Source: Pseudomonas sp. TH31 (lineage in GTDB: Bacteria; Pseudomonadota; Gammaproteobacteria; Pseudomonadales; Pseudomonadaceae). Taken from it: a stretch of 64,000 nucleotides of DNA. This document shows, piece by piece, positions 22,225 through 31,766 of the stretch; position 1 is the stretch's first letter, and the number at the start of each line of letters is the position of its first letter. The translations under genes and the position numbers were made by a program. The notes under the pieces are model-generated. The model saw only the letters and a program-made list of their open reading frames with translations, did no database searches and was not told the origin of the DNA. The DNA lies in contig NZ_JAEKEZ010000005.1 of assembly GCF_016650815.1 (NCBI RefSeq), forward strand, positions 131,501-195,500, read 5' to 3'.

Positions 22225-22623
22225 ATGTCCCGACAACGGCTTGCATTTGCCTGGATCGCCTGCCTGGCAGTGCTGTTCAATATGCTCGCCATGCCGTTGA
22301 CCGGAGCGATGGAGCAGTCGGCGAAATCACCCGCCGAGCAATTGCTGTGGGGCAGTTTCTGCACGTCCAGCGGCACCAGGATGGTGGCAATTTCCCTGGG
22401 CACGGTCGAGCACAAAGCCCCGCAGAACGACGATCATTCCAACATGCAGCATTGCTGGTGCTGCTCGGGTTCTGCGCCGTTGGTGGCGTTGCCGGGGCAT
22501 GTGCCGCAGTTGTATTTCGCGCGGTTCGAGGCCAATCCAGGCCTGCCGCCCGCCTCTCTCGATACGCCGACACCGCGCCAGCAATGGCCGAGTCTCAACC
22601 CCCGCGCGTCCCCTCTGGTGTGA
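22225..22623 (+). CDS. DUF2946 family protein, possible copper-related secreted protein
   Basis: A 132-residue protein with an N-terminal signal or membrane helix (about 6-28, AFAWIACLAVLFNMLAMPLTGAM) and a Cys/His patch, HSNMQHCWCCSG, around residues 72-83. DUF2946 proteins are often found with copper genes; their function is unknown. Here the next gene is a PCu(A)C copper chaperone and a second DUF2946 gene follows that, which supports a periplasmic copper role by context only. Confidence 0.78.
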   Translation: MSRQRLAFAWIACLAVLFNMLAMPLTGAMEQSAKSPAEQLLWGSFCTSSGTRMVAISLGTVEHKAPQNDDHSNMQHCWCCSGSAPLVALPGHVPQLYFARFEANPGLPPASLDTPTPRQQWPSLNPRASPLV

Positions 22624-22671
22624 CTCCTTCTCGCAATTGACCTGCGTTTTGAATCGTTCCGGAGAACTGCC

Positions 22672-23150
22672 ATGTTGAACAAAATCATCGTTCTGGCCGC
22701 ATTGCTGCTGCCTGCCTGTTTTGCCAATGCTCACGAATACAAGGCCGGCGAGCTCGAAATCGCCCATCCGTGGTCGCAAGAACTGCCACCGAACGCGCCA
22801 ACCGTGGCGGCTTACTTCGTGATTCACAACAACGGTAAAATCGCTGACCGTTTGCTGAGCGTTGACTCGCCGATTTCCAGCGAAGCCCAGTTGCATGAGC
22901 ACGTCATGCAGAACGATTTGATGAAAATGCAACAAGTGCCGAGCGTTGAAATCCCTGCCGGCGGCAACGTCACGTTTGCGCCGATGGCCTATCACGTGAT
23001 GCTGCTGAACCTCAAGGACCGCAGCCTGTTGAGCGACGGCAAACACTTCCCGTTGACCCTGCATTTCGAGAAGTCCGGTGACGTGACGGTTGAAGTCGCA
23101 GTGCAAAAAAGGCCCCGGACAGCCTGCAAGGGCACATGCACGCCCAGTAA
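22672..23150 (+). CDS. PCu(A)C family periplasmic copper chaperone (apparent frameshift at 23105-23110)
   Basis: A secreted copper(I) chaperone of about 159 residues: signal peptide (MLNKIIVLAALLLPACFANA), then EIAHPWSQELPPNAPTVAAYFVIHNNG and a Met/His copper-site set (LHEHVMQNDLMKMQQV, PMAYHVML). After VEVAVQK the annotated frame runs on with an unlikely tail to 23220. One A missing from the run at 23105-23110 (six A, seven expected) restores KKAPDSLQGHMHAQ and a stop at 23150, with a Met/His C-terminus typical of the family. SD GGAGA upstream. Confidence 0.88.
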
Positions 23151-23171
23151 TCGCCAACATAAAACACGCCC

Positions 23172-23597
23172 ATGCACGCCTTTAGCGCCAGGTCATCCGT
23201 GCGCCGCCGTCAGCCCCTGAGCCTGACCCGCGGCAGCTGGATCAGCCTGTTCGCCATGTTGATGATCTTTATCGGCCCACTGATTTCTCAGTCGATGCCG
23301 ATGAATCAACGCGCCTCGATGTCGATGTCGATGTCCATGAACATGTCGATGGACATGAGCATGGACGGGCACAGCGAGCATGCCCAGAAACAAGCCGCCG
23401 AGCATCACGCGCTCTGGGAAAAATGCGGCTATTGCAGCCTGCTGTTCAACTGCCCGGCGCTTACGGGCGGGCAGTCCTTCACGGCGTTCGATACGCCTCA
23501 CGCCACGACCTTCACCACACCTGCCACCCGCCTGGGCCATCCCCGGCAAACCTTCTTCCCCGGCGCTCGAACCCGCGCCCCGCCTATCGCTTCGTAA
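23172..23597 (+). CDS. DUF2946 protein with methionine-rich stretch
   Basis: A 141-residue protein with an N-terminal membrane helix (WISLFAMLMIFIGPLISQS, about 21-40) followed by an alternating methionine tract (SMSMSMNMSMDMSMDG, about 49-65) and HSEHAQ, a likely copper-binding segment. The DUF2946 core includes WEKCGYCSLLFNCPAL with three cysteines. It lies just after the PCu(A)C gene and before the OprC-like receptor. No clear SD. Export and copper binding are inferred from composition and neighbours. Confidence 0.78.
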   Translation: MHAFSARSSVRRRQPLSLTRGSWISLFAMLMIFIGPLISQSMPMNQRASMSMSMSMNMSMDMSMDGHSEHAQKQAAEHHALWEKCGYCSLLFNCPALTGGQSFTAFDTPHATTFTTPATRLGHPRQTFFPGARTRAPPIAS

Positions 23598-23678
23598 ACA
23601 CGCCCCCGATCTCACACGGTCAGAAGACAGCCAAAGGCTTGATACCGGTCGGTTAAGGATTTGAACTCCGCAGTTCTT

Positions 23679-23770
23679 GTGGGGGGGTGAGCTCGCTCGC
23701 GATCACGGTCGTGCATTCAACACTTGTGTTGCCTGTCAGTCCGCTATCGCGAGCAAGCTCGCTCCCACAT
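23679..23770. repeat. REP-type inverted pair (class B)
   Basis: Class B units, GTGGGNNNGAGCTCGCTCGCGAT and the inverse ATCGCGAGCAAGCTCGCTCCCAC, face each other between the DUF2946 gene and the copper receptor. An in-frame upstream extension of the receptor frame (from 23687) is only this repeat. Confidence 0.8.
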
Positions 23771-23845
23771 GGACCGCCCTTAACTTTCCGGGATTGCGCA
23801 CGCGCTGCCGGCCGTGTCGTTTACGACTGTTCGATGGAAATTTTC

Positions 23846-25962
23846 ATGTCCCGCTTTTCTACTGACACACGCTTGAGCTGCACCCCGACATCCTTTGCCC
23901 TGAACGAATCCCGACTTCGTTTCAGGCACGCTATCGCCGTCCTTTGCGGCGTTTTGCTGACCCCTATGGCGTTGGCCGATGAACACCCCGACCACGCCGA
24001 AGAACTGAGCCCGACCGTGATCACCGCCATCGCGCCAAGCTCGCCGCTGACCATCGTCACCAACCCCAAAGACCCGCGCCAACCGGTACCGGCCAGCGAC
24101 GGTGGCGACTATTTGAAGACCATTCCCGGCTTCGCCCTGGTGCGCAATGGCGGCACTAACGGCGATCCGGTGTTGCGCGGCATGTTCGGCTCGCGGCTGA
24201 ACATCCTCACCAACGGCAGCATGATGCTCGGCGCCTGTCCCGGCCGGATGGACGCACCAACCTCGTACATCTCCCCCGAGACCTACGACAAACTCACCGT
24301 CATCAAAGGCCCGCAAACCGTGCTCTGGGGGCCGGGCGCATCGGCCGGCACAGTCCTCTTCGACCGGGAGCCGGAACACTTCGGCGAACTCGGCACCTGG
24401 GTTAATGCCAGCGTGCTGGCCGGCTCCAACGGTCGCTTCGACAAAGTAGTGGACGCCGCTGCCGGCGGTGCTCTGGGCTACGTGCGGGTGATCGGCAACA
24501 CCGCGCATTCAGACGACTACAAGGACGGCAACAACGACACCGTCGCGTCGCGTTACGACAAGTGGAACGGCGATGTCGCGGTGGGCTGGACCCCGGACGC
24601 CGACACCTTGCTGGAGCTGACCGCCGGCAAGGGTGATGGCCAAGCACGTTCCGCCGGACGCGGTATGGACGGTACGCAGTTCAAGCGTGAAAGCCTGGGC
24701 TTGCGGTTCGAGAAATCCAACATCGGCGAGGTGCTGGACAAGATCGAGGCACAGGTCTACTACAACTACGCCGACCACGTGATGGACAACTACACCCTGC
24801 GCACGCCCTCCGGCACCGGGATGATGGCAGGTCCCATGGCTTCCAATGTCGACCGCCGCACCCTCGGCGCACGGATCAAAGCCACCTGGCACTGGGCCGA
24901 TGTGCAGTTGATCAGCGGCCTCGACGCGCAGACCAACGAACACCGTCAACGCAGCGCCATGGGCGTCGACACCTACAAAGACCAGCCCTACACCAAGGAC
25001 GCCGACTTCCATAACTACGGCGCATTCGGCGAGCTGACCTGGTACGCCGCCGACCGTGACCGGCTGATTACCGGCGCACGCGTGGACCGTGCTTCGGCCA
25101 AGGATTATCGGCAGGCCATCGGCTCCGGGATGATGAGCATGCCGAACCCGACTGCCGACCAGACCCGCGCCGACACGCTGCCGAGCGGTTTCGTCCGTTA
25201 CGAGCACGACTTGGCCGACAGCCCGACCACGCTCTACGCCGGCCTCGGCCACAGCCAGCGTTTCCCGGATTACTGGGAGCTGTTTTCGCCGAAGTCCGGC
25301 CCCGCCGGTTCGGTGAATGCCTTTGATTCGATCAAACCGGAAAAACCACCCAGCTCGACTTCGGCCTGCAATACAAGACCGAAGACCTCGAAGCCTGGGC
25401 CTCGGGTTACGTCGGTCAGGTGCGTGATTACATCCTGTTCAACTACACGCCAACCATGATGGGCACCACCTCTCAGGCGCAGAACATCGACGCGCGAATC
25501 ATGGGTGGCGAACTCGGTGCTGCTTACAAACTGACCTCCAACTGGAAGGCCGACGCGACCCTGGCCTATGCCTGGGGCAAGAACAGCAGCGACGGTAAAG
25601 CGCTACCGCAAATGCCGCCGCTGGATGCGCGCTTCGGCCTGACCTACAGCGAAGACAACTGGAGCGCCGGGGCTTTATGGCGCGTGGTCGCGGCGCAAAA
25701 CCGCATCGACCAGAACAAGGGCAACGTGGTCGGCAAGGACTTCGACAAGAGCTCCGGGTTCGGCGTGTTCTCGTTGAACGGCGCGTACCGCATCAACAAA
25801 AACTGGAAGGTCAGCAGCGGCGTCGACAACTTGTTTGGCAAGGCATACGCCGAGCATTTGAACCTGGCAGGGAATGCCGGTTTCGGCTACCCGGCCAATG
25901 ACCCGCAAGCCATCAACGAACCGGGGCGCACGCTCTGGACCAAGGTGGACATGAGTTTCTAA
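23846..25962 (+). CDS. oprC: OprC-like TonB-dependent copper receptor (apparent frameshift at 25341-25345)
   Basis: An outer-membrane beta-barrel of about 705 residues: signal peptide to about residue 45, plug domain (GGDYLKTIPGFALVRNGG, DPVLRGMFGSRLNILTNG) and a 22-strand barrel ending in F. The plug has a CxxxM motif (C131-PGR-M135, in GACPGRMDA), matching the copper site I recall from the P. aeruginosa OprC structure. The frame breaks after SIKPEK: one A missing from 25341-25345 restores KTTQLDFGLQYKTEDLEAWASG, and the rest of the barrel follows to VDMSF. The ATG at 23846 has GGAA upstream; an ATG at 23834 is an alternative. Confidence 0.9.
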
Positions 25963-25972
25963 CAACAAGAAG

Positions 25973-26076
25973 TCAAAAGATCGCAGCCTTCGGCAGCTCC
26001 TACATGGGCAAGAATGCCGCAGCAATTGCGGGAGTACACACATCCCGCAGGAGCTGCCGGAGGCTGCGATCTTTTC
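25973..26076. repeat. REP-type inverted pair (class A)
   Basis: Inverted class A units between the copper receptor and the PepSY gene; the right unit carries CCGGAGGC in place of CCGAAGGC. Confidence 0.8.
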
Positions 26077-26109
26077 AAGACACTTGAATCGCCAAGCGGA
26101 GCAAACCTG

Positions 26110-27489
26110 ATGACAAAGCCCAAACCGAATTTCTACAACCTGGCCTGGCGTTGGCATTTCTATGCCGGGTTATTCGTCGCGCCATTCATGGTGATGCTGG
26201 CCGTGACCGGCACCATTTACCTGTTCAAACCGCAACTCGACCCGCTGATGTACGGCAGCCTGATGAACGTCCCGGCCGGACACCACACGGTATCCGCCGA
26301 TGACTTGGCCAAGCGGGTGAAAGAGGCCTATCCACAAGGCCAGATCAAACAATACCTGCCGCCGCTCAACGCCGGACGCAGCGCGCAGTTTGTCGTGATA
26401 AACGGCGGTCACGAGCTCAACGTCTTCATCGACCCGTACCACGGCGACATCCTCGGCGAGCAAGACGCCAGGAAAAACCTGCAAGCCCTCGCCCGGGCGA
26501 TTCATGGCGAGCTGATGATCGGCACCGTCGGTGATCGGCTGGTGGAACTGGCCGCTGGCTGGGGCGTGGTGCTGGTGGTGTCCGGGGTATTTCTGTGGTG
26601 GCCGCGCGGCCAGTATGCCGGCGTGTTGTGGCCACGTTTCAGCCGTCGCGGTCGTGTGCTGTGGCGCGACCTGCACGCCGTGACCGGATTCTGGGGCGCG
26701 GCATTCCTGCTAGTGATGCTGCTCAGCGGCATGACCTGGACCGGTTTCTGGGGCAAGCAATACGCCGAAGTCTGGAACCGCTTCCCGGCGGCGATGTGGA
26801 ACGACATGCCAAAATCCGACGTCGAGGCCCGAAGCCTCAACAGCGCCGCGCGCCAGACCGTACCCTGGGCCATGGAAAACACGCCGATGCCAATGTCCGG
26901 CGACCATGCCGAGCACATGGCCCACGACGCCGCGCCGGTCGGTCCCGCCGCGCCGAGCATCAGCCTGCAAGACGTACAACACATCGCCGAGCAAAGCAAG
27001 GTTGAACCGGGCTACAGCATCACCCTGCCGACCACCGCCACCGGTGTGTTCACCATCGCCGTGTTCGCCGACGACCCGCGCAACGACGCCACCCTGCACG
27101 TCGATCAATACACCGGCAAGGTCCTCGCCGACGTGCGTTACGAGCAGTACGGCGCCGTCGCCCGGGCCACGGAAATCGGCGTGATGCTGCATGAAGGCAA
27201 GATGTTTGGTGCGCTCAATCAGATCATCGTGCTGCTGATCTGCCTGATGATTCTGCTCAGCGCCGTCAGCAGCGTGGTGATCTGGTGGAAGCGTCGGCCA
27301 ACCGGCCAGTTCGGTGTACCGCCGTTGCGCCACGACCTGCCGAAATGGAAAACCGGCGTGGCGATCATGCTGGCGCTGGCGGTGATTTTTCCGCTGGTGG
27401 GGGCTTCGTTGATTGTGGTGTGGCTGCTGGATCGGCTGCTGCTGTCGCGCCTCAACCGACAAACTGAATCGGCCTCATCTTCATCATGA
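26110..27489 (+). CDS. PepSY-associated membrane protein (PiuB/reductase-like)
   Basis: A 459-residue inner-membrane protein with a PepSY-TM fold: helices near 20-40, 145-170 (WGVVLVVSGVFLWWPRG), 195-215 (WGAAFLLVMLLSGMTWTG), 378-400 and 415-445, with a large periplasmic loop. Such proteins often accompany TonB receptors and may reduce the imported metal or siderophore. A His/Met-rich segment (NTPMPMSGDHAEHMAHDA, about 257-274) favours copper. The ATG at 26110 is preferred over an earlier start in the REP element; GGAG lies upstream. Confidence 0.85.
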   Translation: MTKPKPNFYNLAWRWHFYAGLFVAPFMVMLAVTGTIYLFKPQLDPLMYGSLMNVPAGHHTVSADDLAKRVKEAYPQGQIKQYLPPLNAGRSAQFVVINGGHELNVFIDPYHGDILGEQDARKNLQALARAIHGELMIGTVGDRLVELAAGWGVVLVVSGVFLWWPRGQYAGVLWPRFSRRGRVLWRDLHAVTGFWGAAFLLVMLLSGMTWTGFWGKQYAEVWNRFPAAMWNDMPKSDVEARSLNSAARQTVPWAMENTPMPMSGDHAEHMAHDAAPVGPAAPSISLQDVQHIAEQSKVEPGYSITLPTTATGVFTIAVFADDPRNDATLHVDQYTGKVLADVRYEQYGAVARATEIGVMLHEGKMFGALNQIIVLLICLMILLSAVSSVVIWWKRRPTGQFGVPPLRHDLPKWKTGVAIMLALAVIFPLVGASLIVVWLLDRLLLSRLNRQTESASSSS

Positions 27490-27552
27490 GTCAGGCGAGA
27501 TGCGCGCATTAGAGGGATCTGTAGACTTCGCGCGCTTATCTCTCGGCCGTTT

Positions 27553-27575
27553 TTAGTGTTACTGTATAACACTAA
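27553..27575. promoter_or_regulatory. Putative Zur box
   Basis: A perfect 9-bp inverted repeat, TTAGTGTTA / TAACACTAA, separated by CTGTA. The core TGTTACTGTATAACA matches the gammaproteobacterial Zur core TGTTATAATATAACA at 12 of 15 positions. It ends 65 bp before the TonB receptor start. Zur with zinc would repress here; zinc starvation would switch on the receptor and the ABC genes downstream. Inferred from sequence alone. Confidence 0.65.
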
Positions 27576-27640
27576 TTCGCCGCCCCGCCCGCGACAGGCA
27601 TGTTGCGGGTTTTCTTTTGCAGAAGTGATTCACCGCCCCG

Positions 27641-29761
27641 ATGAACAAGTACCTCGTGTCCAGCCTTTGCCTGTTTGCCTTGAACCACACTGCTCAGGCG
27701 CAAACGTTGACGTTGCCCACCGGCAGCATCACCGCGCAGGCGAATGACGACGAAACCGTCAGCCTCACCACCCCGACTACCGCCGGTTCGCGCCTGAACC
27801 TCACCGCGATGGAAACCCCGGCCAGCGTCGAAAGCCTGAGCGGCGAGCAGGTCCGCGTGCGCGGTGATCGCAGCGTGCAGGACGCGGTATCGCGCAGCAC
27901 CGGGATCAGCCGCACCGGCACGCCGGGCGATGGCGGCACGTCGTTGTCGGCGCGGGGTTTTACCGGGCAGGGCTCGGTGATGCAGTTGTATGACGGCAAC
28001 CGGATGTACAGCGGCATGGGCACCGTGACGTTCCCGGTCGACACCTGGTCGGTGGAGCGCGTCGACGTGCTGCGCGGCCCAGCGTCGGTGTTGTACGGCG
28101 AAGGCGCGACCGGGGCGGTGGTCAACGTGATCCCGAAAAAACCCTTTGAAGGCGAGATCGAAAACCATCTGCGCGTCGGCTACGGTTCCTACGACAGTCA
28201 GCAGCAAGCCTTCGACAGCGGCGGTTCGCTGACCGATACCTTGAGCTATCGCCTGAACCTCAATCGCCTGCGCAGCAACGGTTGGGTCGATCGCGGTGAT
28301 TCCTCCAGCGACTTCATCAGCGCCGCCCTGCGCTGGCAGGCCACGGACGATTTGACGTTCACCCTGGCCCACGATTACGGTGATCAAACGCCGATGAATT
28401 ATTTCGGCACGCCGCTGATCAATGGCCACTTCAAGGACAGCCTGCGGGACAAGAACTACAACGTCAGCAACGACAAGCAGCACTACAACGATCAATGGAC
28501 GCGGCTGACCAGCGACTGGCAAATCTCCGACAACGTCAGTTCGAGCAACGAGCTGTATTACCTCAAGGCCCAACGCCGCTGGCAGAACGCCGAGAACTAC
28601 AACTTCGACCGCGACACCCAGCAGCTCAGCCGCAGCGGTTATTTTGGCATCGGCCACACTCAGGAACAGGTCGGTGATCGTCAGACGTTCACCTTCAAAC
28701 ACACCCTGTTCGGCCTCGACAGCCAGACTGTGACGGGCGTCGATTACAACCGCATCCGCTTCCAGCTCGACAGCAACTCGCCGTTCAACGATGTGCTGGC
28801 GGGCAGGCAACCGCTGGATTTGTATCACCCGCAACCGGGTCGTTTTGAAAGCGCCGATCCGTATCGCAGCCAGTTCCAGAACACCACCAAACAGATGTCA
28901 GCCTTCGCTGAAAACCGCACGCAACTGAGCGAGCGCTGGTCGCTGGTGACTGGCGTGCGCCGGGATTACGTGCACGTGGATCGCACCGATCTGATCAACG
29001 ACAGCCAAAGCGACAAGACCCTGACCGGCAATAACTGGAAGGCCGGACTGGTGTTTGCCGTGACCCCGGATACCTCGCTCTACGGCCAGTACGCCACCAG
29101 CACCGACGGCGTCGGCGGCTTGATTTCCCTGAGTCCGAACCAGCAGCATTACGATTTGTCGACGGCGAAACAGACCGAAATCGGCCTGAAGCAATTGTTC
29201 TGGGACCAGCGTGGCGAGTTCACCCTGGCGGCTTATCACATCGTCAAAAAGAAACTGCTGACCGACGACCCTAGCAACCCGACGCTCAAGCAGCAGGTCG
29301 GCCAGCAGTCGTCGAATGGGTTGGAAGCGAGCCTTGATCTGCAACTGCCGCATGCGTGGCAACTGCAAGCCAACGCGGCGATTGTCAAAGCCAGGTACGA
29401 CGATTTTTCTGCGGTGGTGGACGGTGAAACGTTGTCGTATAACGGCAATCGCCCGACCGATGTACCGCGCCGTACCGCCAATCTGTGGCTGAGCAAAGCG
29501 ATCAATGATGATCTGAAGGCTGGGGCGGGTGTGCGCTATGTCGATGCGCGGTTTGCGGACATGGCGAACCGGAATGAGTTGCCGAGTTACACCGTGGTGG
29601 ATGCGACGTTGGCGTGGAAAGCGTTGCGCAATACGACGTTGGGGTTGCAGGTGAACAATCTGTTTGACCGGACGTATGCGCAAAGCCAATACAATGGAGG
29701 GCAGCAGTGGATTTTGGGGGAGCCGCGGTCGTTTTTTGTCACGGCGGATTATGCGTTTTGA
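27641..29761 (+). CDS. TonB-dependent receptor, predicted zinc-responsive (PA2911-like)
   Basis: A 706-residue outer-membrane receptor: signal peptide (MNKYLVSSLCLFALNHTAQAQ), plug (ETPASVESLSGEQVRVRGDR, SLSARGFTGQGSVMQLYDG, VERVDVLRGPASVLYGEGAT) and a barrel ending in VTADYAF. By family it would be called a siderophore receptor. The Zur-like box in front and the ABC importer behind suggest a zinc or zinc-chelate substrate. In PAO1 the cobalamin genes are followed by PA2911-PA2914, a receptor plus ABC system that I recall as zinc-repressed; the order here agrees. Confidence 0.87.
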   Translation: MNKYLVSSLCLFALNHTAQAQTLTLPTGSITAQANDDETVSLTTPTTAGSRLNLTAMETPASVESLSGEQVRVRGDRSVQDAVSRSTGISRTGTPGDGGTSLSARGFTGQGSVMQLYDGNRMYSGMGTVTFPVDTWSVERVDVLRGPASVLYGEGATGAVVNVIPKKPFEGEIENHLRVGYGSYDSQQQAFDSGGSLTDTLSYRLNLNRLRSNGWVDRGDSSSDFISAALRWQATDDLTFTLAHDYGDQTPMNYFGTPLINGHFKDSLRDKNYNVSNDKQHYNDQWTRLTSDWQISDNVSSSNELYYLKAQRRWQNAENYNFDRDTQQLSRSGYFGIGHTQEQVGDRQTFTFKHTLFGLDSQTVTGVDYNRIRFQLDSNSPFNDVLAGRQPLDLYHPQPGRFESADPYRSQFQNTTKQMSAFAENRTQLSERWSLVTGVRRDYVHVDRTDLINDSQSDKTLTGNNWKAGLVFAVTPDTSLYGQYATSTDGVGGLISLSPNQQHYDLSTAKQTEIGLKQLFWDQRGEFTLAAYHIVKKKLLTDDPSNPTLKQQVGQQSSNGLEASLDLQLPHAWQLQANAAIVKARYDDFSAVVDGETLSYNGNRPTDVPRRTANLWLSKAINDDLKAGAGVRYVDARFADMANRNELPSYTVVDATLAWKALRNTTLGLQVNNLFDRTYAQSQYNGGQQWILGEPRSFFVTADYAF

Positions 29762-29774
29762 TTCAAGAGCCAGT

Positions 29775-29982
29775 CCTCACCCCAGCCCCCCCCAGAGGGG
29801 AGAGGGGGAAAGGGAGCCGATCTCCATGCTGTTCAAAACCTGAGTTCGGCTCGAATGCTCAAACCTGAGCTCGACTCGATTTTTTCAACCTGAGTTCGAC
29901 TCGGTAGTTCAGGTCGATGTAACTCCAAGAACACCTCGGTCAGTCCCCTCGCCCCTTTGGGGAGAGGGTTAGGGTGAGGGGG
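29775..29982. repeat. Intergenic repeat element with inverted G/C-rich ends and three 25-bp direct repeats
   Basis: The left end CCTCACCCCAGCCCC is roughly complementary to the right end GGGTTAGGGTGAGGG. Inside are three direct repeats with an exact 25-bp period at 29837, 29862 and 29887 (core AACCTGAGTTCGACTCG, 7 variable bases each). No coding potential. It lies between the receptor and the ABC ATPase and looks like a miniature mobile element or a complex REP. Confidence 0.65.
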
Positions 29983-30034
29983 TCGATCCAACTGATACAC
30001 ACAGCAATCACAATCACCACCCAACGGACCCCGC

Positions 30035-30822
30035 ATGACCTCGCTCAACCTCACCCACCTCGCCTGGACACCCCTGGGCCACGGCCACTGCTATCACCAG
30101 TTCCAGCTGCGTGATGCCTCGTTGCACGTGGCTGCCGGTGAGTTTGTCGGGTTGATCGGCCCCAACGGCAGCGGCAAAACCAGCCTGCTGCGGTGCGCCT
30201 ATCGCTTCAGCAAACCCGACAGCGGCGAGGTCTGGCTCGAGCACCACAACGTCTGGAAGCAATCCTCGCGCTGGTGTGCGCAACGCATTGCCGTGGTCCT
30301 GCAAGAATTCCCCGACGCCTTCGGCCTCACCGTCGAAGAAGTGATCGCCATGGGTCGCACGCCACACAAAAGGCTGTTCGATGGCGACACCCTCGAGGAC
30401 CGAAACCTCGCCACTCAGGCCCTGGAATCAGTCGGCCTGAAAGGCTTCGAAGACCACGCCTTCGCCACCCTCTCCGGTGGTGAAAAGCAGCGCGTCATCC
30501 TCGCCCGCGCCCTGGCGCAACAACCACAATTGCTGATCCTCGATGAGCCGACCAACCACCTCGATCCACGCTATCAGCTCGAACTGCTGCAACGGGTCAA
30601 ACGCCTGAACATCGGCACCCTGGCGAGCATCCACGACCTCAACCTGGCCGCCGCTTTTTGTGATCGGCTGTATGTAATCAACCACGGCCGCATCGTCGCC
30701 AGCGGCACACCCGAAGAAGTCCTGACCGCGCCGCTGCTGCGCGAAGTCTTCGGCGTCGAAGCGCTGATCGATGAACACCCCTCCACGGCTACCCACGAAT
30801 CACCTGGATCACCCAACCATGA
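30035..30822 (+). CDS. FecE/BtuD-type ABC transporter ATP-binding protein (apparent frameshift at 30778-30781)
   Basis: The ATPase of a metal-chelate importer of about 262 residues. Walker A IGPNGSGKTSLLR, signature LSGGEKQRVILARALAQ, Walker B LLILDEPTNHLD and the H-loop IHDLN are all present. After EALIDEHP the open frame runs on to 31513 through the next gene. One C missing from 30778-30781 gives LHGYPRITWITQP and a stop at 30822 that overlaps the next ATG (ATGA), the normal FecE-type ending. Partner of the binding protein and permease that follow. Confidence 0.9.
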
Positions 30823-31766
30823 CTGTGCGTTCCCTGCTGTGCATCGCTCTGTTGCTGGGCACTGCCCAAGCCTGCGCCGAGGCGACGAAATACCCGCTGA
30901 CCGTCCAGAGTTGCAACCGCGAAGTGACGTTCAAGCAAGCGCCGAAACACGCGGTCAGCCACGACATCAACATGACCCAAATGATGCTCGCCCTCGGCCT
31001 CAAACCGTCCATGGCCGGTTACAGCGGCGTGACCGGCTGGAAATCCGTCACGCCCCAGATGCAGGCCATCCTCGACGGCCTGCCGGAGTTGGCGGCCAAG
31101 TACCCGTCGGTGGAAACCCTGCTCAACGCCAACGTCGATTTCTTCTTCGCCGGTTGGGATTACGGCATGCGCGTCGGCGGCGACCTGACGCCGCAGACGC
31201 TGCAACCGCTGGGCATCAATGTCTACGAGCTGACCGAGTCTTGCGCCTTCGTCATGCAGCGCCCGGCGGCCAGCCTCGACGATACCTACAACGACCTGCG
31301 CAACCTCGGCAAAATCTTCGACGTGCAGGACCGCGCCAATGGCTTGATCGCCGAGATGCAGGCGCAAGTCGCGCAAGTGCACAAAGATCTGCCCGCCGAC
31401 AAACCCCGCGTGTTCCTCTACGACAGCGGCGAAGACCGGGCCATGACTTCCGGGCGTCTCGGCATGCCGCAAGCGCTGATCGATGCGGCGGGCGGGCAAA
31501 ATATTCTCGATGACGTCGAGGCCAGTTGGACCCGGGTTAACTGGGAGAACGTGGTCGAGCGCAATCCGCAGGTCATCGTGATCGTCGACTATGGCGAAGT
31601 CACCGCCGAGCAGAAAGAGCAATGGCTGCGGAGCAACAAAGCCCTGCAATCGGTGGACGCGATCAAGAACCAGCGCTTTATCGTCATCCCGTACGTGCAA
31701 GCTACGCCGGGGATCGACAATGTGTTGGCCGTTGAAACCCTGGCCAAAGGGTTCCACGGCGAATGA
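30819..31766 (+). CDS. Periplasmic metal-chelate-binding protein of the ABC importer
   Basis: A 315-residue cluster A-II (FepB/BtuF-type) solute-binding protein: signal peptide (MTVRSLLCIALLLGTAQACA), then VQSCNREVTFKQAPKHAV, DINMTQMMLALGLKPSMAGY, and the C-terminal lobe with RVFLYDSGEDRAMTSGRLGMP. The start codon overlaps the ATPase stop; an earlier in-frame ATG at 30771 would remove the signal peptide from the N-terminus and is rejected. Equivalent by position to PA2913 in PAO1. Substrate not determinable from sequence; zinc complex inferred from the upstream Zur-like site. Confidence 0.87.
   Translation: MTVRSLLCIALLLGTAQACAEATKYPLTVQSCNREVTFKQAPKHAVSHDINMTQMMLALGLKPSMAGYSGVTGWKSVTPQMQAILDGLPELAAKYPSVETLLNANVDFFFAGWDYGMRVGGDLTPQTLQPLGINVYELTESCAFVMQRPAASLDDTYNDLRNLGKIFDVQDRANGLIAEMQAQVAQVHKDLPADKPRVFLYDSGEDRAMTSGRLGMPQALIDAAGGQNILDDVEASWTRVNWENVVERNPQVIVIVDYGEVTAEQKEQWLRSNKALQSVDAIKNQRFIVIPYVQATPGIDNVLAVETLAKGFHGE

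Noticed and set aside
27490..27640. Fur box ahead of the TonB receptor
   Set aside because: No GATAATGATAATCATTATC-like pattern; the palindrome fits Zur better.
30035..31513. A 492-residue ABC ATPase fused to another sequence
   Set aside because: The tail after EALIDEHP is the shifted frame of the binding-protein gene; a one-base loss at 30778-30781 explains the run-on.
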